Source: Actinomycetota bacterium
GTDB lineage: Bacteria; Actinomycetota; Acidimicrobiia; Acidimicrobiales; Ilumatobacteraceae
Length of the DNA stretch: 6,605 nt
Assembly: GCA_005801025.1 (NCBI GenBank)
Contig: SYDZ01000088.1
Coordinates: 1-6,605, forward strand
Direction of reading: 5' to 3'
A program made the translations under genes and the position numbers. The notes below the pieces were generated by a model. It saw only the letters and a program-made list of their open reading frames with translations. It searched no databases and was not told where the DNA came from. Within the stretch, counting starts at the first letter, position 1. Each line of letters begins with the position of its first letter. Positions 5,492-6,605 of this stretch are shown here, piece by piece.

Positions 5492-6605
5492 CAGTCACGA
5501 CCGCCATACGCTGCGCCACCCAAACAACTTTTGTTGGAAAGCAACCTTTGCGGAGCAGCAACAGTGGCAGTGATATCAAGTGGGTTGGATGGCAAAACCT
5601 CGCCCATCTTGGCCACGCCTGCTACGGCCATGAACATGCATTTCACTACAGGTGCTGCGGCTTTTGCTCCATAGCCACTTTTCTCCAAGTATGCGGAGAC
5701 AACTATTGGCTGAGCGGGATCAAGACTAAAAGCACCAAATGCTGACGAGTCGTTCCACGGAAGTCCAGCGCGTCCTTGAGCGGTACCGGTTTTTCCGGCA
5801 ATCGGGAGGATGTCATACGGATAAGTCCGAAACAAACGCTCGCCCGTTGTGGAGTGATACGACCCAAAGGTCACCCCAGGACCGGTAATCACCCGAGTCA
5901 GTCCTCTGATGATCGGATCACGAATGTCGTCAGGAATATTCAGACTACGAATGGTGTCTTTGTTCGCCAAGAAAGTTTCAACGACGGCCCGACTCATATC
6001 GGCGTAGCCAACTATGTCGGAATTGGGAGTTCCAGGTTGCAACAAAGCCAGTCCTACGAGCGGGCGGTTGACATCTCCACCATTTGCCAGGGCGCCATAT
6101 GCCTGCGCCAACTGCAACGGTGACGCCGCCAAAAGCCCCTGACCAACGGCAAGTTGCACATTGTCACCCACTAGATAGTCAGCACTTTCACCTGCCATCA
6201 AAGCACCATCTTCAACCAACTTTTTCTTACTCACTTTGTCAGGCACTCGGCCCGCCGTCTCAAAGGGAAGATCAATGCCAGTTCTGCTACCAAAGCCAAA
6301 CTTTCTCACTTCGTCTTGGAGAATTGGCTGACCACCCCGCTGGGCGAAAATGTCTTCACCAATTTTATAAAAGAAGGTATCGCTTGATACCGCTAGCGCA
6401 TCTTCAACCGTGACGTCGCCATATTGACAGGCGTAGTTACCTCCTGCACACAACGCATTTCGATAAATGCATTTCACCACTAAACATGTTTCCTCGTCAA
6501 TGCTCGTGAGTTGGTAAGAGCCCCGATCGGAATACTCGTATTCGCTACCTCCCACAAGTTGCCCTGAGTCAAGGGCCGCGTAAGCCACAAAGGGCTTAAA
6601 ACTAG
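5491..6605 (-). CDS. mrdA: Penicillin-binding protein 2, transpeptidase domain (partial, N-terminus outside window)
   Basis: The frame is open to the right edge, giving about 370 residues of a class B penicillin-binding protein, the periplasmic DD-transpeptidase that cross-links glycan made by RodA. The visible part begins SFKPFVAYAAL, which continues the SxxK active-site motif. The codon before it is cut, with only its last two bases CT visible, which fits TCT for the nucleophilic serine. The second motif is SSD at 6379-6387 (AVSSDTFFYKIG), the SxD form usual for PBP2. The third is KTGTAQ beginning at 5793. The GTG at 6588 is an internal Val of SFKPFV and not a start. Four cysteines lie between the first two motifs (6427-6486). 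The stop overlaps the rodA ATG. The membrane anchor and pedestal domain must lie beyond 6605. Confidence 0.95.
   Translation of the reverse strand, partial: SFKPFVAYAALDSGQLVGGSEYEYSDRGSYQLTSIDEETCLVVKCIYRNALCAGGNYACQYGDVTVEDALAVSSDTFFYKIGEDIFAQRGGQPILQDEVRKFGFGSRTGIDLPFETAGRVPDKVSKKKLVEDGALMAGESADYLVGDNVQLAVGQGLLAASPLQLAQAYGALANGGDVNRPLVGLALLQPGTPNSDIVGYADMSRAVVETFLANKDTIRSLNIPDDIRDPIIRGLTRVITGPGVTFGSYHSTTGERLFRTYPYDILPIAGKTGTAQGRAGLPWNDSSAFGAFSLDPAQPIVVSAYLEKSGYGAKAAAPVVKCMFMAVAGVAKMGEVLPSNPLDITATVAAPQRLLSNKSCLGGAAYGGRD

Noticed and set aside
6586..6588. GTG as a start codon for the PBP2 gene
   Set aside because: It is the Val of SFKPFVAYAAL, part of the conserved stretch after the active-site serine, and the frame stays open to the window edge.

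Overview
The window looks like an ordinary chromosomal core region of an actinobacterium with intermediate GC content. The style of L27, the Dgt-like protein and RNase E/G suggests the class Acidimicrobiia (Ilumatobacter or Microthrix-like lineages). That placement is an inference from sequence style and is not tested. I see no mobile element, CRISPR array, tRNA or rRNA, and no clear undescribed multi-gene system. The oddities are local: an unrecognised small ORF, RNA structures, and a few unusual protein features.

On the plus strand, the window opens with the last 28 codons of an unidentified gene (1-87). Its TGA overlaps the GTG start of a dGTPase-like HD hydrolase gene (84-1247) in a GTGA junction. 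That gene ends at a perfect 12-bp hairpin (1263-1290). The hairpin lies between two converging genes and can serve as a terminator in both directions.

Everything from 1312 to the right edge reads on the minus strand. In transcription order the genes are a penicillin-binding protein 2 gene (C-terminal transpeptidase part only, cut by the window edge), rodA, a possible small unknown gene, an RNase E/G gene, rplU (L21) and rpmA (L27). PBP2 and RodA form the transpeptidase/glycosyltransferase pair that builds side-wall peptidoglycan, and they are joined by a TGATG stop/start overlap. RNase E/G followed by L21 and L27 is a widely conserved ribosome and RNA-processing block.

The only stretch over 300 bases without a confident gene is 3939-4327. 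It holds a possible 118-residue ORF, a -10-like hexamer placed as for a leaderless start, one perfect DnaA box, and two adjacent hairpins directly before the RNase E/G ribosome binding site. The genes usually found nearby in related genomes are absent from their expected places: the TIGR03960/TIGR03936 pair between rodA and rng, and obgE after rpmA.
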